Positions 5,938-6,527 of a DNA stretch of 6,527 nucleotides are shown here, piece after piece. Below the pieces are notes generated by a model. The model saw only the letters and a list, made by a program, of their open reading frames with translations. It had not been told where the DNA came from and made no database searches. The stretch lies in NCBI GenBank assembly GCA_023415525.1, contig JAEZKI010000471.1:1-6527 (forward strand), in the 5' to 3' direction. Source of the DNA: Bacillota bacterium (lineage in GTDB: Bacteria; Bacillota; Clostridia; Lachnospirales; Cellulosilyticaceae). A program made the position numbers and the translations under genes. Position 1 is the stretch's first letter. Each line of letters opens with the position of its first letter.

Positions 5938-6527
5938 ATGAAAAAGATTTTAGGAAAATGTATCTTGTTTAGTGTGCTATTTGTAACATTTACCTTGGCT
6001 TTAGGTCAGCTCTTTGGGGGAACAAAGAATGATACCTTAGATGGTTTTTATTATGAAGAGGACCATACCATGGACGTCCTTTTCTTTGGGAGCAGTCATG
6101 CTTATTGCGGAATCAATCCTCATATTTTGTGGCAGGAGTTAGGGGTAACTAGTTATAATCTAGGTCAACCCGAGCAACAATTATGGACGACCTATTATTA
6201 TATGAAGGAAGCCTTTAAGCATCAAAGGCCACAAGTGGTTTTCTTAGATGTGCTAACGGTTAATTACGATGAGCCTTATAGACCACTTGATAATAGTAAT
6301 ATTAACTTAGATGATTTGGAATTGAATCTTACCAAATTGGAAAACATACAAGCCAGTGTAGAACCTAGTAAAAGACCTTATTTTGTTTTTAAGCTATTAA
6401 AAAATAAAGGGAACTGGAAAAACTTAAAAAAAGAAAACTTTACGACTCATTTTACCCACTTAAAACATCATAATAAGGGTTACCGAGAGGAATTTGGTAT
6501 TTATAAAAATGAAAAGCCCATATATCC
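5938..6527 (+). CDS. SGNH-hydrolase-like exported protein, partner of the MBOAT (3' end outside the window)
   Basis: An open frame with 196 codons in the window and no stop. The ribosome binding site AAAGGAGG (5922-5929) overlaps the MBOAT stop codon and lies eight bases before the ATG. Residues 1-26 (MKK, then about 20 hydrophobic residues) form a signal peptide or membrane anchor without a lipobox cysteine. MDVLFFGSSHAYCGINP (45-61) is the SGNH block I, with the nucleophile serine at 52 or 53. YNLGQPEQQ (73-81) fits block II with its oxyanion glycine, and VVFLDVLTVN (100-109) is the following core strand. The Asp/His of the triad would lie beyond 6527. MBOAT-SGNH pairs (AlgI with AlgJ/AlgX, PatA-PatB, DltB-DltD) carry out O-acylation of polymers outside the membrane, and this gene probably plays the second role. 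It could instead be an esterase. Confidence 0.85.
   Translation, partial: MKKILGKCILFSVLFVTFTLALGQLFGGTKNDTLDGFYYEEDHTMDVLFFGSSHAYCGINPHILWQELGVTSYNLGQPEQQLWTTYYYMKEAFKHQRPQVVFLDVLTVNYDEPYRPLDNSNINLDDLELNLTKLENIQASVEPSKRPYFVFKLLKNKGNWKNLKKENFTTHFTHLKHHNKGYREEFGIYKNEKPIY

Overview
The window looks like an ordinary chromosomal stretch of a low-GC Gram-positive bacterium (Bacillota, most likely a clostridial lineage; genus not determined). The evidence is AT-rich DNA, strong AAGGAGG-type ribosome binding sites, TTGACA/TATAAT promoters, a YtrA-type GntR regulator next to an ABC transporter, and a lipase with the AHSKGG-type nucleophile motif. I see no tRNA, rRNA, CRISPR array, insertion sequence, integrase or other sign of a mobile element.

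Layout: (1) 1-806, plus strand: the 3' part of an alpha/beta-hydrolase lipase whose real start lies left of the window. (2) 808-868: a long inverted repeat between convergent genes that can end transcription from both sides. (3) 891-2291, minus strand: two acyltransferase genes, a chloramphenicol-acetyltransferase-like protein followed by a membrane acyltransferase of the DUF1624/HGSNAT type, with a good extended -10 promoter just before the first. (4) 2339-4210, minus strand: a YtrA-like three-gene unit of GntR repressor, ABC ATPase and six-helix permease, tightly packed and driven by a near-consensus promoter with a perfect GTGTATACAC palindrome just past the predicted transcription start. 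(5) 4211-4435: a divergent, very AT-rich intergenic region carrying promoters for both sides. (6) 4436-6527, plus strand: an MBOAT O-acyltransferase (AlgI/PatA/DltB superfamily) followed 14 bases later by an SGNH-hydrolase-like exported protein that runs off the right edge.

Functionally, the minus-strand unit resembles self-regulated, envelope-stress or peptide-export ABC systems. The plus-strand pair resembles two-component cell-surface O-acylation systems, in which the MBOAT protein moves acyl groups across the membrane and the SGNH partner handles the outer-face transfer. The target polymer cannot be told from this window.

The most notable anomaly is at the 5' end of the ABC ATPase gene. 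A well-placed ATG at 3833, with a strong ribosome binding site, starts a normal family N-terminus but meets a TGA after ten codons, and the rest of the ATPase continues in another frame. Adding one G (CTGTG to CTGGTG) would restore a textbook N-terminus. This is a recent frameshift, a sequencing indel, or a stop-restart arrangement through the overlapping GTG. I found no clear evidence of an undescribed multi-gene system.
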